DNA from: Caldilineaceae bacterium
Lineage (GTDB): Bacteria; Chloroflexota; Anaerolineae; Caldilineales; Caldilineaceae
Reading direction: 5' to 3'
DNA: 64,000 bases
NCBI GenBank assembly: GCA_019637645.1
Contig: JAHBVH010000044.1
Coordinates: 1-64,000 of the forward strand
The translations under genes and the position numbers were made by a program. The notes beneath the pieces are model-generated. The model did not search any database and was not told the DNA's origin. It saw only the letters and a list, made by a program, of their open reading frames with translations. This document shows positions 54,049 through 62,807 of this stretch, piece by piece. Positions within the stretch are counted from its first letter, which is position 1. Every line of letters starts with the position of its first letter.

Positions 54049-54798
54049 TTAATCGTCAAGGGCTTGATAGACCAGCGTCCAGAAATCTTGGTAGACCGGG
54101 GTGACGCGGGGAAAGCAGAGTTGCGTCATTAAGATGGCGACCAACTCCTCTTGGGGATCGGTGGCCCAGGCGGTGCCATAGCCGCCATCCCAGCCAAAGC
54201 GCCCAGGCGTGGCGGCGAGTTCATCACGCCCCGTGACCACGGCTAGGCCAAAGCCCCAGTTCCGTTTCTCCCCTAGAAACGCGCTGGCATCGGCTTGTTG
54301 GGGTGGCGTCAAGTGGGCACTGGTCATCAACGCAACCGCGGGGCGTGATAAGATGCGCTCACCTTGGTAGCGCCCATGATTCAAAAGCATCTGCCCAAAG
54401 GCCAGAAAATCATCCACCGTAGAGACCAAGCCATTACTGCCCGCCGGAAAGGCCGGGGGGCGACTCCAATAGCCGTGGGGCGGGTCGAAGAGATCCAGCG
54501 CGCCGCTTTTATCATTGCCCTGATAACAGGGCGGCAGCCGATGGCGCTTGGCCGCGGGGACATGAAAGGCCGTATCGACCATGCCCAAGGGCGCAAAGAG
54601 CCGCTCTTGCAGAAAAGCCTCAAGCGGCTGATCCGCCACCCGTTCAATTAGCACCCCCAATACATCCGAAGCCGTTTCATAGAGCCAACGTTCGCCTGGC
54701 TGGGCCATCCACGGCAGCGAGCCTAAGGACGCCATCCACACGTCAATGGAAGGTGCGGTGGTCGGTTCGTGGCTAATCGCCAGATGCCGTTCTGCCAT
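54049..54798 (-). pseudogene. N-terminally truncated serine hydrolase (beta-lactamase/penicillin-binding family)
   Basis: The 249 residues match the C-terminal two thirds of class C beta-lactamase-like hydrolases: PGERWLYETASDVLGVLIER, then PLEAFLQERLFAPLGMVDTA and LVSTVDDFLAFGQMLLNHGR are typical. Full-length proteins are about 380 residues with a catalytic SxxK near residue 70. That motif is absent, since the frame opens downstream of it and only 73 bases separate it from the upstream gene. It is probably a deletion remnant without activity, unless a separate start gives an accessory protein. Confidence 0.6.
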
Positions 54799-54871
54799 TG
54801 CCTGCCAGATGGGTAGGCAAGCGGTGTACCATCAGCGGAGATTGCTTTGTGCATTGAAGCTGCCTTCCTGG

Positions 54872-55438
54872 CTATTGGGCAACTTGATAGTGCAAGCCCA
54901 ACGCACCTGAACGCAAGACCTGGCTGCTTACCAATTGGAGCGCCTGTTTTTCGGCGAGTGGCGCAAAGAAGGGAGCCCCTTTACCTAAGAGGACCGGGCT
55001 GACGGTGAGTTGATATTCATCAATCAGGTTGAGTTGGGCCAATGTTTGGGTCAGGCTGGGACTACCGAAGATCACAATGGCTTGGCCGGGCTGTGCTTTG
55101 AGCGCTTGGATCGCAGCAACGAGATCTGCTTTGATGATCGTGGTGTTGTGCCAATCGACGCTGGCTAGCGTGGTGGAGACAACCACCTTGGGAATCGCCT
55201 CGATCCAAGCCGCATGGTTACGCTCATGCTCGCTGCTATCGGGGTTGCTGGGCACCGTGCGCCAAAATTCCATCATCTGATAGGTCACTCGCCCATAGAG
55301 CGCCGTGCCGACGGAATTCACGATCCCTTCCGCGTACTTTTCTAGTTCTTCATCGTACGCGATCCAATCCAGTTCGCCATGCGGGCCAGCGGCAAAGCCG
55401 TCGAGTGACATGTGCAGAAACGCAACCAATTTTCGCAT
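54872..55438 (-). CDS. RibD C-terminal / dihydrofolate reductase-like protein (copy 2)
   Basis: A 188-residue reductase-like protein: RKLVAFLHMSLDGFAAGPHG, GTALYGRVTYQMMEFWRTVP, IVIFGSPSLTQTLAQLNLID and VSPVLLGKGAPFFAPLAEKQ are the family blocks. AAAGGAAG is before the ATG. It lies immediately upstream of the truncated serine hydrolase and 270 bases from copy 3. A full cofactor loop is present, so it is probably active. Confidence 0.85.
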   Translation of the reverse strand: MRKLVAFLHMSLDGFAAGPHGELDWIAYDEELEKYAEGIVNSVGTALYGRVTYQMMEFWRTVPSNPDSSEHERNHAAWIEAIPKVVVSTTLASVDWHNTTIIKADLVAAIQALKAQPGQAIVIFGSPSLTQTLAQLNLIDEYQLTVSPVLLGKGAPFFAPLAEKQALQLVSSQVLRSGALGLHYQVAQ

Positions 55439-55524
55439 ATTTGCTTCCTTTGTCGAACGGAAAACGCTTACTGACGTAAAGCAGAGAAGGTTTTTGAGAA
55501 TCGATTCACGCAGACCCGTCCAGT

Positions 55525-55591
55525 GCGCTTCAGCGCCAGGCGGTCAGCGTATACCGAAACATTTGCTTACCCTTCATCAAAACCGGTCAGG
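55525..55591. repeat. Composite repeat shared with 6929-6980
   Basis: GGCGGTCAGCGTATA followed by an ACATTT segment and CTTCATCAAAACCGGTCAGG matches 6929-6980 with few changes. It ends in the CCGGTCAGG variant of the dispersed palindrome. It sits between two RibD-like genes. Confidence 0.7.
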
Positions 55592-55711
55592 TGTAAAAGG
55601 GCTCTTTTCAAACCGTCGCTAAGACAGTCATGTTCCACGGTCCTACCCTTCTCTTCTATCCCTTCGTCGAGTTGCCCTGGTTGGTCTACACCAGTTGGCG
55701 ACTCGACTGCA

Positions 55712-56299
55712 TTACGCTTGCTCGGGCTGGTAGCGCATCAAAACTACTCCTGTGGGGAAGAGTTTGGTTTCGATGAGCTTCAAGTTCACGCGTAGATCAT
55801 CGGGAAAAAGGCGTTTACCACTGCCGAGGACAAGGGGGTAGACGAGCAGGCGATATTCATCAACCAAGTTATGTTGGGCTAAGGTGTGGGCCAAGACGCT
55901 GCTGCCATCCACATAGATATTTTTGCCGGGCATTTCCTTGAGCTTGTGGATTTCTTCGACGACATTCTCGCGAATGATGGTTGAATTACGCCAGAGATCA
56001 GCGGATTGGAGAGTGGTAGAGACAACATATTTCTGCATGCGCTTCATCATGTCGCCAAAGGGATCACCCGCGGGCATGGGCTCAAAGGCGGTGCCGTGGG
56101 TCTGCCAAGTCTTGCGCCCGAGTAAAAAGGTATCTGTATCGGCCATGGCTTGCATAAATTGCTCACCGATATCGTCGTGCCAATAGGGCCAGGTCCAACC
56201 ACCGTGGGCAAAGCCGCCCTCGGTATCTTCGTCGGCACCGCCTGGTGCTTGGATCACACCGTCTAGAGAGATAAATTCACTCACGATTAATTTGCGCAT
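55712..56299 (-). CDS. RibD C-terminal / dihydrofolate reductase-like protein (copy 3)
   Basis: A 195-residue reductase-like protein with the same blocks: RKLIVSEFISLDGVIQAPGG, DTFLLGRKTWQTHGTAFEPM, MPGKNIYVDGSSVLAHTLAQ and LLVYPLVLGSGKRLFPDDLR. AGGAG is before the ATG. Transcription starts about 150 bases upstream, at a promoter whose sequence is nearly identical to that of the ArsR gene at 63137, which suggests control by that ArsR. The leader holds four 16-base tandem repeats. Confidence 0.85.
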   Translation of the reverse strand: MRKLIVSEFISLDGVIQAPGGADEDTEGGFAHGGWTWPYWHDDIGEQFMQAMADTDTFLLGRKTWQTHGTAFEPMPAGDPFGDMMKRMQKYVVSTTLQSADLWRNSTIIRENVVEEIHKLKEMPGKNIYVDGSSVLAHTLAQHNLVDEYRLLVYPLVLGSGKRLFPDDLRVNLKLIETKLFPTGVVLMRYQPEQA

Positions 56300-56398
56300 A
56301 GTGGTTCTCCTGTGGATGACGTAAACTTTACGTACACGTTTGCCCAGCGCTTTCTCCGGGTTGTTTATTGATCGGCCGTCGAATGATGGACCGTCAAA

Positions 56399-56462
56399 TC
56401 TTGTCTAGCTCTATTCTTGTCTAGCTCTATTCTTGTCTAGCTCTATTCTTGTCTAGCTCTAT
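56399..56462. repeat. 16-base tandem repeat, four perfect copies
   Basis: Four consecutive TCTTGTCTAGCTCTAT units. The rightmost touches the -10 element of the minus-strand promoter, so the repeats form the start of the RibD-like gene's leader RNA. Copy number may vary by slippage and alter expression. Confidence 0.95.
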
Positions 56463-56488
56463 TATATTCTGATATGGGAATATGTCAA
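56461..56488 (-). promoter_or_regulatory. Promoter and ArsR-type operator of the RibD-like gene
   Basis: On the minus strand TTGACA (56488-56483) and TATAAT (56466-56461) are separated by 16 bases containing TATTCCCATATCAGAA. The block 56466-56488 matches 63149-63171, the ArsR promoter, at 20 of 23 positions. Confidence 0.75.
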
Positions 56489-56622
56489 GTTTCTATAGAA
56501 CAAACGTGCGTTTTGCGACTAGCCTGATGTTTTGCTGTAGGCATAGCACCGCTGCTTTGAGAGTAGTTTAAGATCGGGTAAAATGGTGGATGCATGCTCA
56601 CTTTTCCGTTAGTTAAGGCAAT

Positions 56623-56702
56623 AGACTTGTTCCCAATTAATTTCTACTTCAGGTATGCTCACTGACGTATCCGCTGGCGGAATTTTATAAAGGAACAAGT
56701 CT
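56623..56702. mobile_element. Possible 80-base MITE-like element
   Basis: AGACTTGTTCC (56623-56633) and GGAACAAGTCT (56692-56702) are perfect 11-base terminal inverted repeats. Both ends are flanked by AAT, a possible 3-base target duplication. The interior is non-coding. A solo palindromic RNA element is the alternative. Confidence 0.4.
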
Positions 56703-56944
56703 AATGATTGAACAAGCAGCGGTCTGAAGCATCGATAACAAATCGGCGTTACACCGTTAGTTGGCGTGACCAAATGCGTAACTGCTACCTAAAAACTAGG
56801 ATGTTGATTGGGTGGATAAGTCTACTAGAGTCCTCGTGCTACTTTCTCATCAGTCGGTTGTGCTTTCGGCCATGAATTTCCGAATCTCACCATACGTAGC
56901 TCTTTGCTGAAAATAGCCTAGAAAACGGGTTAACCATCAAGCTC

Positions 56945-59900
56945 ATGGCGAAACTTGAGGTATTTTTGCTTGGCAGCCCCCAAATCTATTTGGATGGTCA
57001 AGCGATTACGGGCTTTAACACGCGTAAAGACTGCGCCCTGTTGGTCTATCTGGCGGCAACGGGCAAAACGCATAGCCGAGAAGCGCTTGCCCACCTCCTT
57101 TGGTCGGACTTGCCAGATGCCAGTGCGCGGCGGAACTTGCGCCATGCGCTTTCGCATTTACAGAAGGTCATTGGATCACAGTGGCTTGCGCTAGAACAGG
57201 GGGTCGCGTTGTCTCCAGCGCAACCCTGGTCGGTTGATCTAGCTACTCTTCGCGCCACCCTTCGCGAGCTGACCATTGCCCTGCGTGTAGCACATACGAT
57301 CGAGCATGGGCAGGTCTCAGCCCTCCTGACACGGGTGTTGCAACTATACGGTGGCGAATTTCTCGAGGGCTTTTACCTTCATCATGCTGTCCACTTTGAA
57401 GAATGGGTTGTGGCGCAGCGCGAGGAAGTACACCTACTTACCTTGCAAGTTTTAGAAGCCGTTGTAGAATATTGCTTGCGGTATGAACTCTACGCGATTG
57501 GGTTGACGGCCACTCACCGTCTACTGCAACTGGAACCATGGTCGGAACCAGCCCATTGCTGGCAAATGCAGCTACTGGCCCAAAGCGGTCGGCGCGCCGA
57601 CGCACTAACCCACTATGAACGTTGCCGCCGGATCCTGGCCGATGAACTGGGCGTAGAGCCACTTCCCACCACAACGGCGCTCTACGAGCAGATTCGGTCG
57701 GATACGTACCACAGTGACCTGGGGACGCCATCACCCTTGTTGGCAGTGGCACTGCCCCTCGCCAGCGTTGCACCTTCCCCCAACGTACACCTGCCTAGCT
57801 CCGGGCTGGCGGCTGCAGAGGCCAGCATTCCGCATAATCTATTGACGCCGCTGGCTAACTTTGTTGGTCGCCAGCAGGAACTGGCTTTCCTGGAGCAACG
57901 CTTAGGCACGGCTGAGGCTCGCTTGTTGACCATTGTGGGCCTAGGTGGCATGGGCAAAACGAGTTTGGTGAATGCCTTGGCGCAGCAGCTTTTGCAGACG
58001 GATGCCAATCGCTTTCCCGACGGCATCTATTTTGTAGCCTTGGCTGGTCTTGAGCCCGCCAACCGCGGCGAGGCCGACGGAAAACAAATCGGCTCGCTGG
58101 TGGCGACTGTGATTGCCGAAAATATCGGCTGTGCGCTACTGCCTGGGCTACCGCCGGAGCGTCAACTCCAGAATTATCTACACAATCGGCGTTTGTTGCT
58201 GATCTTGGATAACTTTGAACATTTGCTGGCCGCTACCGATTTGGTCCTTGCCTTGCTCATGCAGGCCCCCATGCTGACCATCCTCATTACCTCGCGGGCA
58301 CGTCTCAATCTACGGGGTGAGACTGTGTTGTCACTCGATAAATTGTCGTTGCCAGCGCCCGCGGATGCGCACGTCAATGCTGCTTGGCCAGCTCCAGCTA
58401 GCCTCAAACCAACAAGTGACGCGCTGGCTATGTTTGTTCAGCGTGCCCAATCGCTTGATCCAAACTTTAGCCTTACCGCCGATAACTTTGCTGCCGTACT
58501 GCAAATCTGCCATTTGGTCGATGGTCTGCCACTAGGTATCGAGCTGGCGACAAGTATGCTCTCGTTACTCAGCAGTGCCGAGCTGGCCAAAGAATTGGCG
58601 CAAAGTTTGGCTTTCTTACAGACGGAGATGCGTGATCTACCGCCAGAACAGCGGACGTTGCAGGCTGTCTTTGAGCGTTCTTGGCGCTTGCTGCCCCTCT
58701 CCGAGCAGACCCTATTAGCCAAACTAGCCATTTTCCCATCCACCTTTCATTGGGAAGCTGCCCTAAGTGTGGCCGAGGCCACCCCACCCTTGCTGCTACG
58801 GCTAATTCACCAATCGCTGGTCAACAAGACGGCATCTGGTCGCTATCTGTTGCACCCCAGTGTACGCGCCTTTGCGCTAGAGAAGCTGGCTCCAAGTGCG
58901 GTCGATGTGGATCTCCTGCACCGGCGCTATGCGCAGTTCTATCTCGACTTTTTGGCCCAGCAGGAGGATCTGCTCAACGGCCCTGCTGCTGCTGTAGTGA
59001 CCGCCCAGATTTATCTAGAGCTGGACAATCTCCGGCTGGCTTGGCGTTGGGCCATTGCCCAAAAGCAATATACAGCCTTATTAGTTGGCATGCATACCCT
59101 TTTTAATTTTTATGAGCTACAAGGGCTCTTTACCGAAGGGTGTGAATTGGCAGAACATGGTTTACAACAACTATTGACTTTTGACGAGGGCCAAAGCCAG
59201 TTAGATGATCCGACGATTAATTTGCTCATCGGGCGTCTCCAAGCCTATTTTGGTTATCTCTCGGCACGGCTGGGGCAGATGGCCCACGCAGATGTGATCT
59301 TGGCGGAAAGCTTGGCGCGGTTACGCCAAACCAAGCATGTTTTCGCGACGACCTTAACGCTAACCTTGTTGGGCGGCATTCTCCGCGGGCGCGATATTCA
59401 GCGGGCAAAAACCTTATTGAGCGAAGCTGTGCAGCAGGTCAAGCAGATCGAGGGGGGCTGGCTCAACAGCGTGTCCCGTGTGACACTCTGTGAGGTTGAC
59501 CATTTGTTGGGTAATTATGAAGAAGCGTTGGCACAATGTACCCAAGTGTATCTGGATGCCAAGCAGGCGAGTTTTTCTTGGGGAATTGCCAGTAGCCAAC
59601 GCTTGCTGGGCCGTCTTTATCTCATGCTTGGGCAGTATCCTACCGCGGAGGCGTACTTGCGTGAGGCCATTGCGTTTACCCAAGCCCAAAAATTAAAATA
59701 TGTGGAGATCGAAGCCTGGAACTATCTTGGTGAAACATTGCGGCTCCAAGGTTATATGGCCGAAGCACAAGCCTGCTATGGGGAGAGTTACCAACAAGCC
59801 GAGGCGTTGGGGCTCAAGTTTCTGAGTTCGCTGTCGGTTTGGTACCAAGGTTGTTTGGCCGAGCAGCGGGGCGATTATGCGACCGCGCACGAACACTTTA

Positions 59901-60319
59901 CCGCAAGTATGCCCACCCAAAATCCTACTTTGTGGGCTCATTTGCTGCCTACGCCTGGCTGGGTGCTCATTGGGCTCGGGCGCCTTGAAGAGGCACAACG
60001 TTATTTTGAGCAGATGGTGACTGATCCGCAGCGTTGTCAATTCCCGCCGATTCGGCTAGAGGCCGAAGTGGGTTTGGCCTATCTGACTACTTTGCAAGCT
60101 GCGCCAGCCGAAGAGAAGCAGGCAAGAGCAACCGCGTCCGCTGTTTTCCGGCAGGTCTATAGAGACCCCGCTACCACGGAGGAGACGCGAACCCGCATTG
60201 TGCGGTTGGCGATCGCTGCGGAGATTCCACTGCTCAGGCGGCTACCCACTTTGTCCGCGGCCACGGCAGAACTCCCCGGCCCTTCTGTGGGCGCGAGTGT
60301 GTTAACAACTGTCAATTGA
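56945..60319 (+). CDS. BTAD/NB-ARC/TPR transcriptional regulator (SARP-like)
   Basis: A 1124-residue cytoplasmic regulator. Residues 1-95 are an OmpR-type winged helix (LGSPQIYLDGQAITGF, then LAHLLWSDLPDASARRNLRH). Residues 95-245 are the bacterial transcriptional activation domain (LYGGEFLEGFYLHHAVHFEE, ALTHYERCRRILADELGVEP). Residues 310-640 are NB-ARC, with P-loop IVGLGGMGKTSLV (near 339) and Walker B RRLLLILDNFEHLL (near 420). The remainder is TPR repeats, e.g. GQYPTAEAYLREAIAFTQAQ. Such STAND proteins are off with ADP and activate after ligand binding at the TPRs. No Shine-Dalgarno is seen. Its targets may be the flanking detoxification genes. Confidence 0.9.
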   Translation: MAKLEVFLLGSPQIYLDGQAITGFNTRKDCALLVYLAATGKTHSREALAHLLWSDLPDASARRNLRHALSHLQKVIGSQWLALEQGVALSPAQPWSVDLATLRATLRELTIALRVAHTIEHGQVSALLTRVLQLYGGEFLEGFYLHHAVHFEEWVVAQREEVHLLTLQVLEAVVEYCLRYELYAIGLTATHRLLQLEPWSEPAHCWQMQLLAQSGRRADALTHYERCRRILADELGVEPLPTTTALYEQIRSDTYHSDLGTPSPLLAVALPLASVAPSPNVHLPSSGLAAAEASIPHNLLTPLANFVGRQQELAFLEQRLGTAEARLLTIVGLGGMGKTSLVNALAQQLLQTDANRFPDGIYFVALAGLEPANRGEADGKQIGSLVATVIAENIGCALLPGLPPERQLQNYLHNRRLLLILDNFEHLLAATDLVLALLMQAPMLTILITSRARLNLRGETVLSLDKLSLPAPADAHVNAAWPAPASLKPTSDALAMFVQRAQSLDPNFSLTADNFAAVLQICHLVDGLPLGIELATSMLSLLSSAELAKELAQSLAFLQTEMRDLPPEQRTLQAVFERSWRLLPLSEQTLLAKLAIFPSTFHWEAALSVAEATPPLLLRLIHQSLVNKTASGRYLLHPSVRAFALEKLAPSAVDVDLLHRRYAQFYLDFLAQQEDLLNGPAAAVVTAQIYLELDNLRLAWRWAIAQKQYTALLVGMHTLFNFYELQGLFTEGCELAEHGLQQLLTFDEGQSQLDDPTINLLIGRLQAYFGYLSARLGQMAHADVILAESLARLRQTKHVFATTLTLTLLGGILRGRDIQRAKTLLSEAVQQVKQIEGGWLNSVSRVTLCEVDHLLGNYEEALAQCTQVYLDAKQASFSWGIASSQRLLGRLYLMLGQYPTAEAYLREAIAFTQAQKLKYVEIEAWNYLGETLRLQGYMAEAQACYGESYQQAEALGLKFLSSLSVWYQGCLAEQRGDYATAHEHFTASMPTQNPTLWAHLLPTPGWVLIGLGRLEEAQRYFEQMVTDPQRCQFPPIRLEAEVGLAYLTTLQAAPAEEKQARATASAVFRQVYRDPATTEETRTRIVRLAIAAEIPLLRRLPTLSAATAELPGPSVGASVLTTVN

Positions 60320-60343
60320 AAATATTTGTTATTATGCACAAGT

Positions 60344-60376
60344 AGACCTGACAGGTTTGGAAAACCTGTCAGGTCT
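60344..60376. terminator. Hairpin between convergent genes (repeat copy l)
   Basis: AGACCTGACAGGTTT and AAACCTGTCAGGTCT are perfect 15-base arms around GGA, followed by TT. Nearly identical to copy b at 3627-3659. It separates the large regulator gene from the convergent DoxX-like gene. Confidence 0.8.
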
Positions 60377-60387
60377 TTGGTTTCACG

Positions 60388-60771
60388 CTAGGCGGCTTGG
60401 CCTCGCGCTTGGATCGGTTTCACCCGCCAGCGCATATAGGCCAGGAAGGTGGCAATGACCAAGAGGATCGCGGTGGTGATGGCTGAACTGTATTCAGCAC
60501 GCTGCGTATGCTGAATGGTTGCGCCGATCATGACAATGATAATCCCGCTCGCTGCTAGGGGGACAAGCCAAGGTAGAATCCGCGTGATGCCGGGCAAGGT
60601 GAGCCCGAGCGCGGCTAACACTTCGGCCACGCCCAAGAAAATGCGAAAATTGGGGTTGAGCGTTTCGTTCATCAGCACCAGCAAATCGGGCGGTGGCGCG
60701 AGGAACAGAATACCGTGGGCCGCAAAGGCAATGGCGAGGAGGATCTGGAGGATCCAAAGGAAGATATTCAT
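60388..60771 (-). CDS. DoxX family membrane protein
   Basis: A 127-residue membrane protein with four predicted helices: LWILQILLAIAFAAHGILFL (residues 5-24), RIFLGVAEVLAALGLTLPGI, LPWLVPLAASGIIIVMIG and a last one at 90-110. It is the final gene of the ArsR operon, 71 bases after the last AHSA1-type gene. It resembles DoxX proteins encoded beside SRPBCC proteins in other bacteria. Function unknown. Confidence 0.75.
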   Translation of the reverse strand: MNIFLWILQILLAIAFAAHGILFLAPPPDLLVLMNETLNPNFRIFLGVAEVLAALGLTLPGITRILPWLVPLAASGIIIVMIGATIQHTQRAEYSSAITTAILLVIATFLAYMRWRVKPIQARGQAA

Positions 60772-60842
60772 TGTTTATATTCCTATGCTGATGCTGTACT
60801 TACGTTTGCCGTAATCTTGGCACCGCTTGTATCACGGTGGTT

Positions 60843-61334
60843 CTAACGGTTGTTTGCCAGGGTTTCGCCTGCTGATAGCGCCATCTGTGGCAAATAGGCT
60901 GCCAGCCGGCCCAACGTTTGTTGCCCGCCTTCGATGGCACCATAGCCAATGGCTTCCTGCCGTTGGGCTGCCGTGGGGAAGCGCATGTGCATGGTGAGCA
61001 GGGTTTCGTTGCCCTGTGGCACAAAGGTGACCGTAACGTGAAAGGCCGTCGGATCATCATCGATGTCGTTGCCGTGGTGATAGACCAGCCGCTCGAGGGC
61101 TACTACTTCGTGATAGATCACCCGATTGGGGTAATCCACCCCGTCGGGGCCATGCATAATATACCGCCACATGCCACCAGGACGCACCTCCATTGCTAAC
61201 GTCTCATTGCGAAAGCCATCTGGCCCCCACCACTGATCGATATGGGTGGCCGAGGTCCAGGCTAGCCAAACGAGTTCGGGGGCGGCGGCGAAGACGCGGG
61301 ACATTACAAGCTCGCGATTGCTGGTGGTATTCAT
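60843..61334 (-). CDS. SRPBCC/AHSA1 domain protein (copy 3)
   Basis: A 163-residue START-like ligand-binding protein. [20 protein letters not shown], then [20 protein letters not shown] and [20 protein letters not shown] are typical of the AHSA1 (activator of Hsp90 ATPase 1-like) family. Its ATG overlaps the stop of the preceding SRPBCC gene by four bases, so translation is coupled. Such proteins have a deep hydrophobic pocket; ligands are largely unknown. Confidence 0.85.
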   Translation of the reverse strand: MNTTSNRELVMSRVFAAAPELVWLAWTSATHIDQWWGPDGFRNETLAMEVRPGGMWRYIMHGPDGVDYPNRVIYHEVVALERLVYHHGNDIDDDPTAFHVTVTFVPQGNETLLTMHMRFPTAAQRQEAIGYGAIEGGQQTLGRLAAYLPQMALSAGETLANNR

Positions 61335-61828
61335 GCCGATCCCTTTAGGCTTGCCAATAATTCGTCCAGACGTGCATAGGAGTCATTTACCCCATATTCC
61401 ATGTCAGATTGCAGCATGCCATCCCGATCGGCGACTGATTGAAAGACGCTGATGACGGTGAGCTGGGTGCGGTTGTCGGGCAAGGCTGTAAAGTACGTAG
61501 TATCGAGGGCCACATGACCTGCTTCCGGCAAGCCTTCAAATTCAAAGGTGCCAATGATCCGTTCGGGGGCCGTGACTTCATGGTGGGTGCCGTGGAAACC
61601 ATATTCATTACCCGCGGAATCTCTCTGCACATAGCGCCAAGAGCCGCCACTCCAGGGTTCAAAGGTTTCGAGGTGCATTGTGAGGTCGCGCGGCCCCAGC
61701 CATTGGACATAGTGTTCTGCTTGGGTAAACATCTGGAAAACCAACTCGCGTGGTGCATCGAATTCGCGGGTGATGGTGATCGCATGTGCACCGGGCTCGG
61801 CGAACACCGTAGCTTTTTTCTGTGTCAT
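61331..61828 (-). CDS. SRPBCC/AHSA1 domain protein (copy 2)
   Basis: A 165-residue protein of the same family: [60 protein letters not shown] and [20 protein letters not shown]. Its start overlaps the DoxX-like gene upstream by four bases and its stop overlaps the next SRPBCC gene. The pattern of overlapping genes indicates tight coupling. Its pocket residues differ from the neighbours, suggesting another ligand. Confidence 0.85.
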   Translation of the reverse strand: MTQKKATVFAEPGAHAITITREFDAPRELVFQMFTQAEHYVQWLGPRDLTMHLETFEPWSGGSWRYVQRDSAGNEYGFHGTHHEVTAPERIIGTFEFEGLPEAGHVALDTTYFTALPDNRTQLTVISVFQSVADRDGMLQSDMEYGVNDSYARLDELLASLKGSA

Positions 61829-62247
61829 TGTTTCCTCATTTTACGCTGCCAGGGCAGCAGTTCACGCAGTCGTTGATTGCGCAGGTACAGCCCACCCCAG
61901 ATCAGCAGTCCAAGATAGACGGGGAAGAGGACGTGGGTAAAGAGGGGATTTTCAAGCCGTACATGGGTGGCAATCGCACCGCCCAGATAGCCAGTCATGA
62001 GAATCGCGCCCAACACCGCGGTTTGCGGAATCAGGTAGAGGACCAGGCAGATAAGTTGCAGAATCCCCAGTGGTACAAGCACAGTGGCGGGGTAGCCGAG
62101 CGAAACTGTACTTTCCACGGCAAAGGATAGATTGAGCACTTTGATGATACTGTCAAAAAGCAGAAAGAGCACGGCCACGGCGCTCAGGGCGTAGCCGATC
62201 CAGCGCGCTGCTTTCGCGGTAGCTGGAATAGGCGTTGTTGCGGACAT
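61825..62247 (-). CDS. DoxX-like family membrane protein
   Basis: A 140-residue membrane protein with four hydrophobic segments ([74 protein letters not shown]). This four-helix DoxX_2-like layout is often encoded with ArsR and AHSA1 proteins. It overlaps the SRPBCC gene downstream and begins 15 bases after the first SRPBCC gene. Confidence 0.75.
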   Translation of the reverse strand: MSATTPIPATAKAARWIGYALSAVAVLFLLFDSIIKVLNLSFAVESTVSLGYPATVLVPLGILQLICLVLYLIPQTAVLGAILMTGYLGGAIATHVRLENPLFTHVLFPVYLGLLIWGGLYLRNQRLRELLPWQRKMRKQ

Positions 62248-62262
62248 GGTGATTCTCCTAAA

Positions 62263-62772
62263 CTATTTCTGGAGTTGCTCCAAATAGGCGGCCAACTGAT
62301 CCCAGCTCATCGTCATCCCCTCTTCCATGCCCATCTGGAGAACCGCTTCTAGATCGGCAGTGGTCGCAAACTCAGTATGGCTGCGCACGTGGGTTTGGCC
62401 GTCGCGCTCACTAAAGGTCACGGTGACCAGCATCGCGGGCATTGCTTCTGACACATTGCCCGCGGCGTCAGAAAAGGCATCAATGGAGATAATCCGCTCT
62501 GGCTCGACAATGTCGCGAAAGACGGTGCGGCCCCAGCTTTCCATTTCGGTGCCATCGGGGCCTGGCCCTTTCATGCAATAATGCCAGACGCCCCCCACGC
62601 GGAAATCCATGGTACAGACGGGCAGCGACCAATCGGCCGGTGCCCACCAATGTTGGAGATGTTGACAGTCGCTCCACGCCTGCCAAACCAATGGGCGCGG
62701 TGCATGGAAGGTGCGTGCGATGACAAATTCACGGTCGGATGGACGTTCGATTTTCTGGCTTGCTTGACTCAT
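62263..62772 (-). CDS. SRPBCC/AHSA1 domain protein (copy 1)
   Basis: A 169-residue START-like protein: DREFVIARTFHAPRPLVWQA, CQHLQHWWAPADWSLPVCTM and RVGGVWHYCMKGPGPDGTEM are the family blocks. It is directly downstream of ArsR (35-base gap). ArsR plus AHSA1 is a widespread pair; the AHSA1 proteins probably bind or transform the compound sensed by the regulator, as inference. Confidence 0.85.
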   Translation of the reverse strand: MSQASQKIERPSDREFVIARTFHAPRPLVWQAWSDCQHLQHWWAPADWSLPVCTMDFRVGGVWHYCMKGPGPDGTEMESWGRTVFRDIVEPERIISIDAFSDAAGNVSEAMPAMLVTVTFSERDGQTHVRSHTEFATTADLEAVLQMGMEEGMTMSWDQLAAYLEQLQK

Positions 62773-62807
62773 GTTTGTTCTCCTCGATTGCTTTGATCTG
62801 GTTGGGG

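Larger units (their letters stand above)
56300..56944. other. Divergent intergenic region with promoter, tandem repeats and inverted-repeat element
   Basis: These 645 bases hold no gene. From left to right they contain four 16-base tandem repeats, a consensus minus-strand promoter with an ArsR-type operator, and an 80-base element bounded by 11-base inverted repeats (56623-56702). The last 150 bases before the large regulator gene show no Shine-Dalgarno sequence. Confidence 0.6.
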
